64,000 nt of DNA from Imbricaverruca yamaguchii (taxonomy: Eukaryota; Arthropoda; Thecostraca; Neoverrucidae). This document shows, piece after piece, positions 51,601 to 59,158 of the stretch; within the stretch, counting starts at the first letter, position 1; each line of letters opens with the position of its first letter. The stretch covers positions 42,501 through 106,500 of the forward strand of contig JAOTOL010001336.1 of the NCBI GenBank assembly GCA_034440575.1. The letters are read 5' to 3'. Position numbers and translations under genes: made by a program. Under the pieces are notes generated by a model. That model ran no database searches and was not told the DNA's origin. It saw only the letters and a program-made list of their open reading frames with translations.

Positions 51601-54600
51601 CGTTAAATAACTGGTATATCCAAAGTAGCTCCTGCGACAATTGTACCATTAATGCTGGATAAAATCGACCAACAATCAATGTGGGATCGGACTATGGTCC
51701 CCTGGAACATCCGTGATATCCTGAATTGTGGGAAATATGTATAAACGGCTATCACCAATCTGGGCACAAGTTCACACCAGACGCCAGGTAAACTTATTCA
51801 GACGTCCGATCATAATCTGTCTAGTCAGAAAAATTTACATGGAGTTTGCATGTCAAAGCTAACGTTAATAGGTGCTCCTTATTACGCTGCATTACACAAT
51901 ATTGTATTGGTGCTTGCTAAATTGCATTTTATAATTGAGGAAACATCACAAAAGTTATTCCCGCGCCGTACAAATGAATGATATGGAAAAATGAGATGAG
52001 TGGGATAAGCAAGTAGATGCTGAACAATCATTATTTCGCCACGTATCGACAGCTAAATCTTGCCGCACTCTGGACCACCAGTTACGCAAATAAAACGACA
52101 GGTGACGTGAGAACACTGCTACCGTCGCGTGAAACTGGTGGCGAACGCCGAGCATTCCCAGTGGCCGTCAGTGTTTCACTAATCTCGCCCCACCACCACC
52201 GTCGGTGTTCGCTCGCACCATGATGCTGAGTTTTGGGACTTGGATATGCAGACTGCGGACTTCATTCTGTATCTTCGCCTTCTCCGAAATTTTCCTTCTA
52301 CGTACAGCTAGGTATCCCTCGAAGCAAGGTTCTATGTGCACCCCTGAAATGTCACACCACCACGCACGACAAAGCTCCACACATGGCTCTCCACCGATAG
52401 CTAGACGAACCGCAGATAACGTACACATATCTGAGTGCTTTCAATCATCCGTCCCCTCCTCAATCGAGTGGGATGGTAAAGTTGCGACACTCCCAAGTAT
52501 GTTAAAGTTAAAACTGATAGTCTGCACTTCAATGACTTGAAGCACCAGGCACTTCGCACAGCGTCTACAATGTTGCTATGAAATACAGAAAACGTAAATA
52601 AAGGCTATTGTTGAATGTCCTCGTTCTGCGCAGCATCGCCAGTCCACACACCAGTGCACCACCCGTGCACCGTCAGTGCACCGTCAGTGCACCACCAGCC
52701 GATTGTGGCTGCCGAGCTCGCCAACTAATGCACATCCCTTGTCGCCAGTCCGCACAGGCCATCTCAGCAGGTACGTACTGCCATTACGTATTGTAATTTT
52801 ATTAATTAATGCACGTGTCCGGCGCACAGGCCCGGCTGGGTCGGGCAAGCCGCGCAGACGACGCCATACTGATTGGCTGAGACTGGGAGGGGGCATACCT
52901 GAGCCCCTGCAGACACCACAGGGTACGCTTCCACCCTCCCGTCTGAATCCGACTCCAGGTGTGAAAGGCAACCATAAGAACCCGCCTCCCCACCCCTCGG
53001 GTGCGCGGGTAGGAGCGAACGGACAGCGATATAAAGTGATGGATGCCTGAGGGTCGAACACTGAGAACAGACGGCGAATGGCTGCTGAGTGCCGAGAAGG
53101 AGCTGGAAAGGAGCATCGGAGAGCGGTCTCAGAAAAGATAGGTGACGGCGATGCAGTCACTTGATGACGCCACATCACTGCAGTGTCAACAGCGGACACT
53201 GACGAGACTTCAGGTGCAGTTCCAGTAATTATATGGACATGACGGGGAAATTATTATCAGTGACACACGTGTGAGCGTCAGTCTATCGTGACGCGCTTCT
53301 ACCGTTCGTCCCTTCTTCAGCTGGTAGAAATCGCTCTCAAGCCAGCGTGGCATACTCCACCATGCACACCATGGACCCACCAAGATCTGGGCCAGGTACT
53401 ACAGAACGCCGGACGTAAGGCACCATGGCACCAGGTGCTGGCCGTCACCGGCCGACCTCGCACGTCCACAATAGCACCAATCCCCGGTATCAACGGCATC
53501 AACGCACGACCGATGCAGTCAGCGCGCGACCGCCATGTCACGTGACGCAGACCGGTGCTGTCGGCCAGTGTCACGTGGTGCGTCTCCCGTTATACCGACC
53601 GGCACGAGCGGCCGGTGCGGCGGCCGGGTCAGTAGCACTGCACTGGTGATATGGGTCTGTCTGCGACAGGTCTGGTCCGTATTCCACTGGTCTGGTCTGT
53701 CAGCGACAGGTCTGGTCTGTCAGCGACTGGTCTGGTCCATCAGCGACGGGTCTGGCCGTCAGCGACGGGTCTAGTCCGTGTGCGAAAGGTCTGGTCTGTC
53801 AGAGAGCGACGGGTCTAGTCTGTCAGAGAGCGACGGGTCTGGTCTGTCAGCAACGGGTCTAGTCTGTCAGCAACGGGTCTAGTCCGTCAGCAACGGGTCT
53901 GGCCTGTCATCGAAGGGTCTGGTCTGTTAGCGAAAGGTATGGTCTGTCAACGACGAGCCAAGCTGGCCGTTCAGCCTGTCGGACATTCGCGCCATCGCTT
54001 GGCCAGCACTCAGGGAAGACCGCAGAGCGCGGCGGACTTCCGAACCAGACAGCAGCATCCAAGAGCTGCGAACGTCTGAAGAAATCATGTACAATGTCAG
54101 GACGAGCGCAGACGCGACGACCGCATGCGACAGGCGGCACGCCACGCTGTCGCTGACAATCTCCGAGCGCAGGCCGGCCAACAGCTGCCTGTGAATATTG
54201 CAGTGCGGACTGCCAGTTGGCCGCACGGCCATGCGGTGACACTTCCAGGACATTGCCTGCCATCGCCGCCGCCGAGTGTCGGATCAGATCTGCTCCACTA
54301 TCGCCGCGTGCCCACTATCTCTGCCCTCGGCGCCTGCCCAGCAAGTCAGTTGACACCTGTGATACAACACTGGGCGCCCGAGGCGGGCCATCAAAAGCGA
54401 TAGAACGCTCTCGACGTTCACGGAAGACGCGGTGCGCCGGGCCGCCGCCATCTTCGTGGCCGGCATTGCAGTGGGGCGGCCGCGCCCGACCCGAGACGAC
54501 GCCGTCAATGGCACCTAACGAGTGGCCGGAAAAAGCGGGCACCGTGTCGCACCGGCCAACCGGCGAATAAATCACGGCCGGCGCAGCCGGCGGCCGCCCG

Positions 54601-57600
54601 GTTTCTCCGCCGGCCGCGCACAATGCGGCAGCCGGCCAGGGCGGCGGCGGGCACCCTTCAGTCGGCGGGCGCGCCGGGCCGCCGAGAGCCGCTCTTCAGA
54701 GCGAGACGGACCTGAATGACCGACGAGCGGCGGCCGGCGACAGAGAGCCGCGCCGGCCGAGCAGGTGTGTCGCCAGGCGTACTCAGTCCATTCACGGCGG
54801 CACAGAGGCGCCGTCTGGTATGGCGGCCTCCCGTCCCCTCTTCACCCCTGTCGGCAACAGGCGGCGGCCGGCGCATTCGGGAGCGCGCTGACGGCGTGGT
54901 GTCGCCTCGCGGCGGCGGCGGCTGCGAGCCGGCGTGTCACTGATCCGGGCTGACGGAGCGACACCGCCACCGCCACCGGCATCGCCACCGGCACCGGCAC
55001 CGGCACCGCTGGCAGCCGCCACGACGCCGGCTCGACCGCGGCCCGCCCACCCATCGCCGGCCGACCACACTCTCCGCCCGCAAAGCAAACAGGCGCCGCC
55101 ACGTGTTTGTATACATTTTAGCATCTCCCGAATAAAAGCCGGGCCCGAACGGGTCGTTACCACGCCGGCCGGCCGCCAACCGGTCTCGGTCTATAAAGCC
55201 TCCTGGCACGGCGCTCACCGGACCGCCGCGAGAGCTTCAGCTCCACTCGGAAGCGGAGGAGTGCGGCTCCGACTGATGTGGATGGGTGCGCGAGTCGCGC
55301 GTTCCGCGCCGGGTTAGCACGCTGCGGCGGCCCTCGGCCGCGGCGTAGTCGGCGGGGCCCGAGCAGCGCGCGGCTCCGTCAGACGAGCGCGGCCATGTGG
55401 GGTCAGCGGGGTCAGACGAGCGCGGCCATGTCGGATCAGCGGGGTCAGACGAGCGCGGCCATGTCGGGTCAGCGGGGTCGGACGAGCGCGGCCATGTCTG
55501 GTCAGCGGGGTCAGACGAGCGCGGCCATGTCTGGTCAGCGAGGTCAGACGAGCGCGGCCATGTCGGGTCGCGGGGTCAGACCAGCGCGGCCATGTTTGGT
55601 CGGGGGATCAGACGAGCGCGGCCATGTCGGGATCAGCGGGGTCGGACGAGCGCGGCCATGTCGGGTCAGCGGGGTCGGACGAGCGCGGCCATGTCTGGTC
55701 AGCGGGGTCAGACGAGCGCGGCCATGTCGGGTCGCGGGGTCAGACCAGCGCGGCCATGTTTGGTCGGGGGATCAGACGAGCGCGGCCATGTCGGATCAGC
55801 GGGGTCAGACGAGCGCGGCCATGTCGGGTCAGCGGGGTCGGACGAGCGCGGCCATGTCTGGTCAGCGGGGTCAGACGAGCGCGGCCATGTCTGGTCAGCG
55901 AGGTCAGACGAGCGCGGCCATGTCGGGTCGCGGGGTCAGACCAGCGCGGCCATGTTTGGTCGGGGGATCAGACGAGCGCGGCCATGTCGGATCAGCGGGG
56001 TCAGACGAGCGCGGCGGCGGTCGCGCCGCTGCCCTCGCCGCCGCCCGCCACACCGACTGATCGCCGCTGGGAACAGCCAACCGGCGGTCGCGCGTGGGAA
56101 TGGCCAACCGGCGGCAGGCGCGCAACTGTTTTCGCTCGGCTGCCCTGTCCATTGCGAGTCGTTTGTTTACCGTATCTCCCAGCTCGGACACCATGTAACG
56201 CGGCTCGGGGCACACCGCCGGTGGCACCGCGCTCATGAACGGGACGACATCCAGGAGCGCCCCCGCCCCACCCCCACCCCCCGCCGACATCTGTCCGCCC
56301 GAGTGGAGGGTTAATACATCACAGGCACCCCTCTGATGCCTGATGGGATGCGGGACCGAGCACACCCCGACGTCTTTCATTTGGCAGTCGGACACGGTGG
56401 ATTTGTGTTCGGGGGATGGGGAGGGATGTACTTTAGTCAGCATTCCACAGTCCCGAAATAACGTCAATACTGCGGTTCTGCCAGAACATCCGCGTCAGGA
56501 CGACGTGGTTCATACCTGAGCATCAACATAAGAGGGTCAGGGGAGCCCGATCGAAACAATCTGATGGAACTAGTCGACGTTCGGCATGTGCTCGGCGCCA
56601 CTTCAGTCAATATTCTTGTGATGGAGATGTCAGCCAGCGTTCGACCGGCGGCGATCGACCACAAGGTCGCCCGCACTTCATGAGCAGCGCCGCCGCAGCC
56701 AATATTCCTGGCAGGGAGACTTCGGGATGGATAATCCCTGCCGGTGCCGCTACATCGGCCAGACGCTTCGACCGCGATCACGGAATGTCGGCCGGCGACA
56801 CCAGTTGGACAACAACCCGACCGGCCGGCCGCTGGTGGCAGCCCAGGTGGGCACACGGACAGTGTCGCACCGGTGTCATCCAGGTGCAACCACGGTGTCA
56901 TCCGTGTCACACTCGCATCACACGAGTATCGCAGCGGTGTCGTGCGGTATCGCACAGGGCGCCCGGCGCGACACCTATCGCCGTGAGGTCGTGCGAGAGA
57001 TCGCCGTGCGACGCGAGATCGCCCGCGGCGCCACCACAAGCATGGACATGCGGCGACGTGCAGCGACAGCGCGACACACCGATCCCGGTCGTGACTCGGC
57101 GTGCTGCGAACGGGTGGATTAGCCGATCCCAGGACAAGGTCGACCGGTGAAAAATATTGCATGTCACATTTTACGGCGACACGCTGGGATCCTGTCTCGT
57201 GGCAGACGAGAACTGTAATCCGATTTCCGGTGCGTAGTGGCGTTTCCACCGCTGCTGGAGTTATATTTTCAGCAGGTGGCGCTTAGAAATCATTTGAGTT
57301 GGCATCAGCGCCACCTATGTCCTGCTGAATAGGACCAGCGCATTAAGCTGCGTGGAAGCGCAGCGCCTGAGCAGCACAACTCCAGCAAGAATACCACTTG
57401 AAGATAAATGAGCTAGTTATTTGGGCTTTATGGCCCTTCGACTGCTATGATCATATTGCGATCATATCACCTGAAGGGAACAACCATTACAAAGGCAGAT
57501 CCGGAATTACCAGACTTTGGAAAATTTACCTTCTTGTACTTCCCAATTGCATTAGGAATGGTCCATCAGATACGCACGTATGGGGGCTGGTTAAGTTTCT

Positions 57601-59158
57601 GGCGTGGCACGGAGTGATAAGATTTGCTCCAAATGTGGCAGGGCACATTTTGGTTGAGGCGCCCATGAACTCAAATGTCAAACAAACAAGTAGTATGCCA
57701 CAATAACTTAGCTTTATTGTTTCAACAACCCGGTGTTTGATAAGAACTGTTAATAATAGCATAGGACTCCATGAGTGGGTGCCCTTAATAATTCCGAACA
57801 CCTCGAAATATTTCTTTTCCATTCTTACAAATTAGTTCCGAAAACTTGTCTATGTTTGATTACATAGACGTGTTTTTAGACATTTCTATGTGCGACATGT
57901 CTAAGTTGCACCAAATGAACCTAAACGCAATTTCAAACATGGTTTGTAATTCTCAGCACTTTTATTTTAGACCACGTTACTGTAGTGCAATAAACCATAA
58001 AGTCCACATAACTGTAGTGAAGTATTCGAAGTTGTGCTTTTTCTCGTAACCGCTATAAGTCCAATCTGATCCAATGCTAGAGTTCGATAATCTTCGAAAA
58101 GTGTTGCTGAAGTGCATTGATGTAGTACCCAAGCACGGACGTAGATAGAGGGCGATCGTCCACTGTATTTCGGCGGAAGGCCTTACAGCTAGTAGTGATA
58201 AAATATTGGTCTTCGACCCGAACAGACTCCTCGAGTTGCATTGTGCGCCTCGGTATTAGTCAGGGTGTCCATCAGGATTGGCAGGAAATCCCTTGGAATT
58301 AATCCGGAGCCAAGATGGATTAGCGAGGGCACACCCTAGTTATGCTGTTCTACTGTTCCCCTGCGAATTCAGGGCACTCTTTTGCTTACCGACAGCTTTC
58401 TGGAGCTATTGAGCGCCATCGCCATCGTTGGAGTCCACTCCTGAGGTAACGGCATATGTTGAATTGCTAAGACATCCCTCTAGGGTGGCCAGGGCACCCA
58501 TTTAGAGTAGCTTCAATGCTCTATAATAATTTTGTGGCTTACAGAGAATCGCCAGGACGTTCCTATAGACTTGAAAGGGTTCCTTTCTGGAGGTTGAGTT
58601 TTCAATAGGTATTCAGTGCGCCACTCTGACTCGTCTGCCTTAGGAATAATTGTCCGTCAAGGAAGAACTATTCCTCGAAACTCGATGTCCGGAATAACAT
58701 TTCAATTAATTGACTTGAGAGTAAAGAGAACGCCAAAAATTGCCAACCACTGTTCTGGAAAATCCACACAGTTGTGCATGGACATCAGTGCAAAACATGC
58801 ATCGATGTTACACGTAATTAACGCAACTTCCGATAAAAAAATGTTTGTGTGGGAATCCCCGGGTCACAAGCACACAGCGTTTGTTTCGGTGATGGTCATC
58901 TCTATGCTGACAGGGATCGAGATACAAAACGCGAAATGTTCTCTCTGTCGAGTCAAAAGACGATGGGGGCGAAGGTTACGAAAATGCGATTATCCCGCTT
59001 CCACCAGCAGCAATTCTCTGCAAGCCCGGACGGCCCACTTACATGGGGTTGGTGGTGTTCCAGTGAATGTAGTAGTTCTTGGTGGCGTCGACCAGACCAC
59101 CGAGCATCAACACTTGGACCAGCGTCAGCATGGAGACGCTCCACCCGCGAGCAGCCAT
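2599..59158 (-). CDS. ephrin: Ephrin, GPI-anchor type, six coding exons, 294 residues
   Basis: This is a membrane-tethered ligand of Eph receptor tyrosine kinases, used in contact-dependent repulsion and adhesion. The coding exons are 59158-59043, 13901-13760, 9673-9505, 5983-5858, 4008-3832 and 2753-2599, totalling 885 bp including TGA. Junction phases are 2, 0, 1, 1, 1 and all match. Residues 1-25 are a signal peptide with likely cleavage after VDA. Residues ~27-171 form the ephrin receptor-binding domain, containing IHWNTTNP, NTDHIIDVNKG, YDTCRITNPNP, a G-H loop around SFTPQPGGLEFRPG (123-136) and GGRCSTHNMKVVFKVCC. The four Cys expected to form the two family disulfides are C67, C95, C108 and C158. 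N34 and N172 are N-glycosylation sequons. Residues ~185-260 are a Thr/Pro-rich stalk. A short hydrophobic C-terminus with no cytoplasmic tail suggests GPI anchoring. An in-frame TGA at 59204-59206 precedes the first ATG. Orthology to a named subclass is not claimed. Confidence 0.93.
2811..3045. repeat. Minisatellite, ~55 bp unit, 4 copies (ephrin intron 5)
   Basis: Each unit carries GGCGACACACGTTGGGCTGG and GCACGGTAG. The array begins about 55 bp upstream of the exon 6 acceptor. The Cys/Arg-rich frames across it are artefacts. Confidence 0.9.
3832..4008 (-). CDS. ephrin: Ephrin coding exon 5 (Thr/Pro-rich stalk)
   Basis: It encodes residues 186-243 with A185 completed at the junction. The sequence is Thr/Pro-rich (LPWPPVRTTPPTTMRPTTR, then SYKSVYDIHVPSINVK), as expected for an O-glycosylated stalk between the receptor-binding domain and the membrane. 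The acceptor is GTCCACAG|CACAG and the donor AAGACAG|GTAGGT, phase 1 at both ends, so skipping it would keep frame. Its call rests on splice sites, phase and position because stalks are poorly conserved. Confidence 0.82.
4075..4235. repeat. Minisatellite, ~56 bp unit, ~3 copies (intron 4)
   Basis: Repeated AGCTGGTGACGATGGTAAG and AGACCGGCGTGAGG. The array starts about 70 bp upstream of the exon 5 acceptor. Confidence 0.85.
4400..4720. repeat. Minisatellite, ~29 bp unit, ~10 degenerate copies (intron 4)
   Basis: Built on GGTGATGGAGGTGAGGTGAG with CAGTCGTCA. The left copies are degenerate and the right copies near-identical. Confidence 0.85.
5430..5810. repeat. TG/TGTGCTG-rich degenerate repeat ending in a (TG)n tract (intron 4)
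   Basis: Degenerate TGTGCTGTGTCTG units grade into an almost pure TG run at about 5750-5803, which ends about 55 bp from the exon 4 donor. The Cys-rich open frames here are a by-product. Confidence 0.8.
5858..5983 (-). CDS. ephrin: Ephrin coding exon 4 (end of receptor-binding domain)
   Basis: It encodes residues 144-184, with S143 split across the junction. TSARSDMLRRIGGRC and STHNMKVVFKVCC close the ephrin fold, and NETEQNHIIDHGP begins the stalk. The acceptor is CCATTTGCAG|CGACC and the donor GGTCCAG|GTGGGT, phase 1 at both ends. C158 is the expected partner of C95; the C170-C171 pair follows. Repeats crowd both sides: a 26-bp array starts about 25 bp upstream of the acceptor and a TG tract lies about 55 bp past the donor. 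Confidence 0.94.
6008..6435. repeat. Minisatellite, 26 bp core unit (intron 3)
   Basis: Core CAGCACACAGCTTACGGACC, alternating with longer units carrying an extra CACGGACCAACATACGG. It lies about 25 bp upstream of the exon 4 acceptor. Confidence 0.9.
7250..7345. repeat. CAAA/CA-rich microsatellite
   Basis: A run of CAAACAAACAAACA with CACA interruptions in ephrin intron 3. Confidence 0.85.
7445..8435. repeat. Minisatellite, 54 bp unit, ~17 copies (intron 3)
   Basis: The unit contains CCGTCACACCAGGCGGGGTC, ACGTCACAGCAGGCGGACG and CCACGGTACAGCCAA. The unit is 18 codons and lacks stops, which produces a 376-residue frame of no likely coding value. Confidence 0.93.
8595..8785. repeat. Minisatellite, 36 bp unit, ~5 copies (intron 3)
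   Basis: Units of GTGTGGGAGACCGGCGCTGG plus TCTGTCACAGATACGG, nearly identical to one another. Confidence 0.9.
9505..9673 (-). CDS. ephrin: Ephrin coding exon 3 (G-H loop)
   Basis: It encodes residues 87-142, including EEYDTCRITNPNPRIIAVC, LMFFTITFRSFTP and LEFRPGQDYFFI. The last part covers the G-H loop that inserts into the Eph receptor channel in known ephrin complexes. The acceptor is CCTTTGCAG|GTCTCC and the donor ATCT|GTAAGT, phase 1. C95 and C108 lie here. Confidence 0.96.
10160..10885. repeat. Minisatellite, ~30 bp units in ~330 bp higher-order blocks (intron 2)
   Basis: Related units carry GGGTCGGACAGAGTGAGG and CACCGGCA or CTCCGGCA. A composite block near 10351 recurs near 10681, an offset of 330 bp. 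Confidence 0.9.
11048..11330. repeat. Minisatellite, 29 bp unit, ~10 copies (intron 2)
   Basis: The unit joins ACGACTCGATAACGGCGCG to TCCTCGACAC. Variation is almost confined to the two or three bases after CTCGAT (AAC, TTC, TAC, CTC). Confidence 0.92.
13270..13740. repeat. Minisatellite, 49 bp unit, ~9 copies (intron 2, next to exon 2)
   Basis: The unit includes GAGGCGCTGCCCACCACAG, TAACGTCAGACACA and CAGCAAACG. The last copies end about 20 bp from the exon 2 donor at 13759. Confidence 0.92.
13760..13901 (-). CDS. ephrin: Ephrin coding exon 2
   Basis: It encodes residues 40-86 of the receptor-binding domain, with the motifs FQISNTDHIIDVNKGNN, YDQVTIICPVYNEW and EKYIIYN. The acceptor is CCCCACAG|ATTCC and the donor TATAAC|GTGAGT; it enters in phase 2 and leaves in phase 0. 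C67 lies here. A 49-bp minisatellite stops only about 20 bp beyond the donor. Confidence 0.95.
14405..14495 (-). mobile_element. tRNA-derived SINE-like head
   Basis: Read on the minus strand from about 14493 it starts GGTACCTCAGTGGTTAAG, an A-box-like promoter, and has GGTTCATTTCC (B-box-like) about 35 nt later. This is the layout of a tRNA-derived SINE head. The body would continue to lower coordinates; its end was not found. It lies in ephrin intron 1. Confidence 0.45.
15565..16165. repeat. Minisatellite, 20 bp unit, ~30 copies (intron 1)
   Basis: Unit GTGCGTCGCCAGCGTCACTG, with a few GGCACC and truncated variants between 15665 and 15850. It lacks stops in three frames, so it generates several overlapping 450-617 residue frames that are not genes. 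Each unit contains CCAG CGTCA CTGG, a small dyad. Confidence 0.95.
16290..16640. repeat. G-rich minisatellite, 37 bp unit, ~9 copies (intron 1)
   Basis: Unit of CGTACTGGGGGTGGGGGCGC plus TCCGACCGACACTCCGC. Each copy brings two runs of four or five G on the + strand. Confidence 0.94.
17610..17765. repeat. Minisatellite, 46 bp unit, ~3 copies (intron 1)
   Basis: Repeats of CCGACCGACGTGCCGGCC, CAGTCTGGACGGCCGACAC and CGTCGCTG. Confidence 0.88.
18890..19335. repeat. Minisatellite, 30/60 bp units, ~7 double copies (intron 1)
   Basis: Alternating half-units CAGCGGCAGAACGGCTGCCG and AACAGCAGTTGAGCAGCTGCC, giving a 60-bp dimer period. Confidence 0.9.
20241..20310. repeat. (GA)n microsatellite
   Basis: An almost pure GA run in intron 1, within a wider purine-rich stretch (about 20215-20365). 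Confidence 0.95.
20930..21405. repeat. Minisatellite, 23 bp unit, ~20 copies (intron 1)
   Basis: Unit built from CAGACGTCGATCTGCG and CCACCCT; each has the palindrome GACGTC. Copies become more degenerate to the right of 21290. Confidence 0.92.
21548..21630. repeat. (AT)n microsatellite
   Basis: An AT/TATA alternation of about 70 bp, self-complementary, in intron 1. Confidence 0.95.
22990..23295. repeat. Minisatellite, 73-77 bp unit, 4 copies (intron 1)
   Basis: Units share GCTCCGCGAGACCGTCCAG, ATACGGCGATACAGAGAGGC and GTGTCGCTACACT. Copies differ mainly by a 4-bp indel (CTCGGACC versus CTGACC). Confidence 0.92.
24240..29620. other. Unique intron 1 sequence without arrays
   Basis: Mixed AT-rich (24.3-25.4 kb) and GC-rich (25.9-29.3 kb) intron sequence, with a pyrimidine-rich stretch at about 27840-27985. 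No exon, RNA gene or mobile element could be supported. Confidence 0.5.
29636..29790. repeat. Minisatellite, 25 bp unit, ~6 copies (intron 1)
   Basis: Units of GTCCGGCCCTGGCC followed by GGTGTAGCAAC or AGCGTAGCAGC. Confidence 0.88.
30010..30500. repeat. Minisatellite, ~30 bp unit, ~16 degenerate copies (intron 1)
   Basis: Units carry GTGCGACTGGTGGTCCC with TCGGTCCCAG; strongly diverged, so probably an older array. Confidence 0.85.
32340..32830. repeat. G-rich minisatellite, ~57-61 bp unit, ~8 copies (intron 1)
   Basis: Units join CACGGAGGCCGCCAGCCACC, a G-run of seven to nine, and AGACGGCGACAGGCCACC. Length variation is mostly in the G-run. Confidence 0.93.
35215..35470. repeat. Minisatellite, ~31 bp unit, ~8 copies, with TGACGTCA palindromes (intron 1)
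   Basis: Units contain CTGACCAGCACAGCTGACGT or a CGACCACCACGGCTGACGT variant. Four copies have perfect TGACGTCA and two have TGACATCA. Confidence 0.88.
35660..35935. repeat. Degenerate AGAGCTTCACAG repeat (intron 1)
   Basis: Loose repetition of CAGAGCTTCACAGCTG-type words with variable spacing. It looks like an old array. Confidence 0.6.
36570..36645. repeat. Two (AT)n tracts with a duplicated spacer
   Basis: Two TATATA runs are separated and followed by related sequence (GAGACTGAAAGAGCATG and GAGGCTGAAAGAGCATG), so tract and flank were duplicated together. Confidence 0.85.
38280..38402. repeat. Minisatellite, 37 bp unit, ~3 copies (intron 1)
   Basis: Units of CGGCTCCCGCGGCGAGCC plus GGGACGACCGGGGACGGCG, nearly identical. 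Confidence 0.9.
40030..40175. repeat. Two-copy tandem duplication, ~72 bp unit (intron 1)
   Basis: GCAGCTGGTCTGCAACACA, GATTTGACGGGATATGACTA and CCACCATCGGTCTGAT occur twice in tandem with few differences. Confidence 0.85.
41570..41955. repeat. Long purine-rich (A/G) tract (intron 1)
   Basis: About 380 bp strongly biased to A and G on the + strand (GAGAGAAAGAGAGG-type words). The Ser/Leu-rich minus-strand frame across it is a composition artefact. Confidence 0.75.
44670..45015. repeat. Minisatellite, 14 bp unit, ~24 copies (intron 1)
   Basis: Unit AGCAGCCGGACACC with CACGAGC and CTCGAGC variants. Because 14 is not a multiple of 3, all frames stay open and repeat every 14 residues. Confidence 0.93.
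45160..45405. repeat. Minisatellite, 32 bp unit, ~8 copies (intron 1)
   Basis: Unit of CTCAGCGGCCACCCGTCGAC plus CAACGCTTCGTC; copies alternate between CCGTCGAC and CCGCCGAC. Confidence 0.93.
46415..47445. repeat. Minisatellite, 40 bp unit, ~25 copies (intron 1)
   Basis: Unit of GATCGGACAGTGCCGGCCG plus TCGGCAGGAGTGTCGGAGCGA. It holds several truncated units (46630-46740) and a distinctive hairpin-bearing variant seen at 46470 and again at 47131. It produces 300-465 residue frames on both strands that are not genes. Confidence 0.95.
47820..48235. repeat. Minisatellite, 55 bp unit, ~7 copies (intron 1)
   Basis: Units share AGTCAGCACAGCAGGACACG, TCCGACCGACCTGCC and CGGGCGGCGTCCCAGGCCC; two copies have an extra GGATCC-containing insertion. 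Confidence 0.93.
48520..48662. repeat. Two-copy duplication split by a 15-G run
   Basis: GAAGCCAGG and AACGTATCAAACGC occur in two similar copies on either side of a G homopolymer at 48592-48606. Confidence 0.75.
48870..49230. repeat. Degenerate CTGATCATGGGCTCATACC repeat (intron 1)
   Basis: A loose array of 18-25 bp words related to GGCTGATCATGGGCTCATAC, drifting at the ends to TGATACCGA-type words. Confidence 0.8.
49955..50225. repeat. Minisatellite, ~28-34 bp unit, ~9 copies (intron 1)
   Basis: Units of CACCAGTCACCAGTACCGG followed by TGTCACTAACA or TGTCCGTCACTAACA. Confidence 0.9.
50520..51405. repeat. Minisatellite, 20 bp unit, ~44 copies (intron 1)
   Basis: Unit CCGGCCTCCTGAGCACCAGC, with ACTCGC, TATCC and TGTGTACCAG variants that recur in the same order, indicating higher-order duplication. 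Confidence 0.95.
51410..53650. other. AT-richer unique island in intron 1
   Basis: Non-repetitive sequence between the 20-bp and 19-bp arrays. A small GTGCACCGTCA triplication occurs at about 52660-52692. The open frames are not recognisable. Confidence 0.5.
53660..53960. repeat. Minisatellite, ~19 bp unit, ~16 copies (intron 1)
   Basis: Unit GGTCTGGTCTGTCAGCGAC with GGGTCTAGTCTGTCAGAGA variants. Confidence 0.9.
55380..56015. repeat. Minisatellite, ~33 bp unit, ~19 copies with 360 bp higher-order duplication
   Basis: Unit of GGGGTCAGACGAGCGCGGCC plus ATGTCGGGTCAGC. Bases 55412-55630 match 55772-55990 without a difference that I can see. Confidence 0.95.
57253..57387. repeat. Nested imperfect inverted repeat (foldback)
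   Basis: Outer arms TGCTGGAGTT (57253-57262) and AACTCCAGCA (57378-57387) enclose inner arms TTCAGCAGG + TGGCGCT (57268-57283) and AGCGCCACC + CCTGCTGAA (57307-57329). It could be the remains of a foldback/MITE element; no target-site duplication was identified. Confidence 0.6.
57390..59042 (-). other. 5' end of ephrin intron 1, no gene seen
   Basis: AT-richer unique sequence without tandem arrays. Open frames here are short and resemble nothing I know. Confidence 0.55.
59043..59158 (-). CDS. ephrin: Ephrin coding exon 1 (start codon, signal peptide)
   Basis: It encodes residues 1-38 plus two bases of codon 39. MAARGWSVSMLTLVQVLM begins the signal peptide and VDA is the likely cleavage site; the mature protein starts near TKNYYIHWNTTNP, the first strand of the ephrin fold. 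The donor is CCCAT|GTAAGT, phase 2. Reading upstream, the frame meets TGA at 59204-59206 with no other ATG between, which fixes the start. The remaining AT plus the A of exon 2 gives Ile39. Confidence 0.92.

Noticed and set aside
52168..52428. 86-residue minus-strand frame with YLAVRRRKISEKAKIQNEV
   Set aside because: No recognisable family and no clear flanking splice sites; it remains possible but unsupported.
57398..57706. 102-residue + strand frame in AT-rich DNA
   Set aside because: No homology recognised and no other gene features; a frame of this length can occur by chance.
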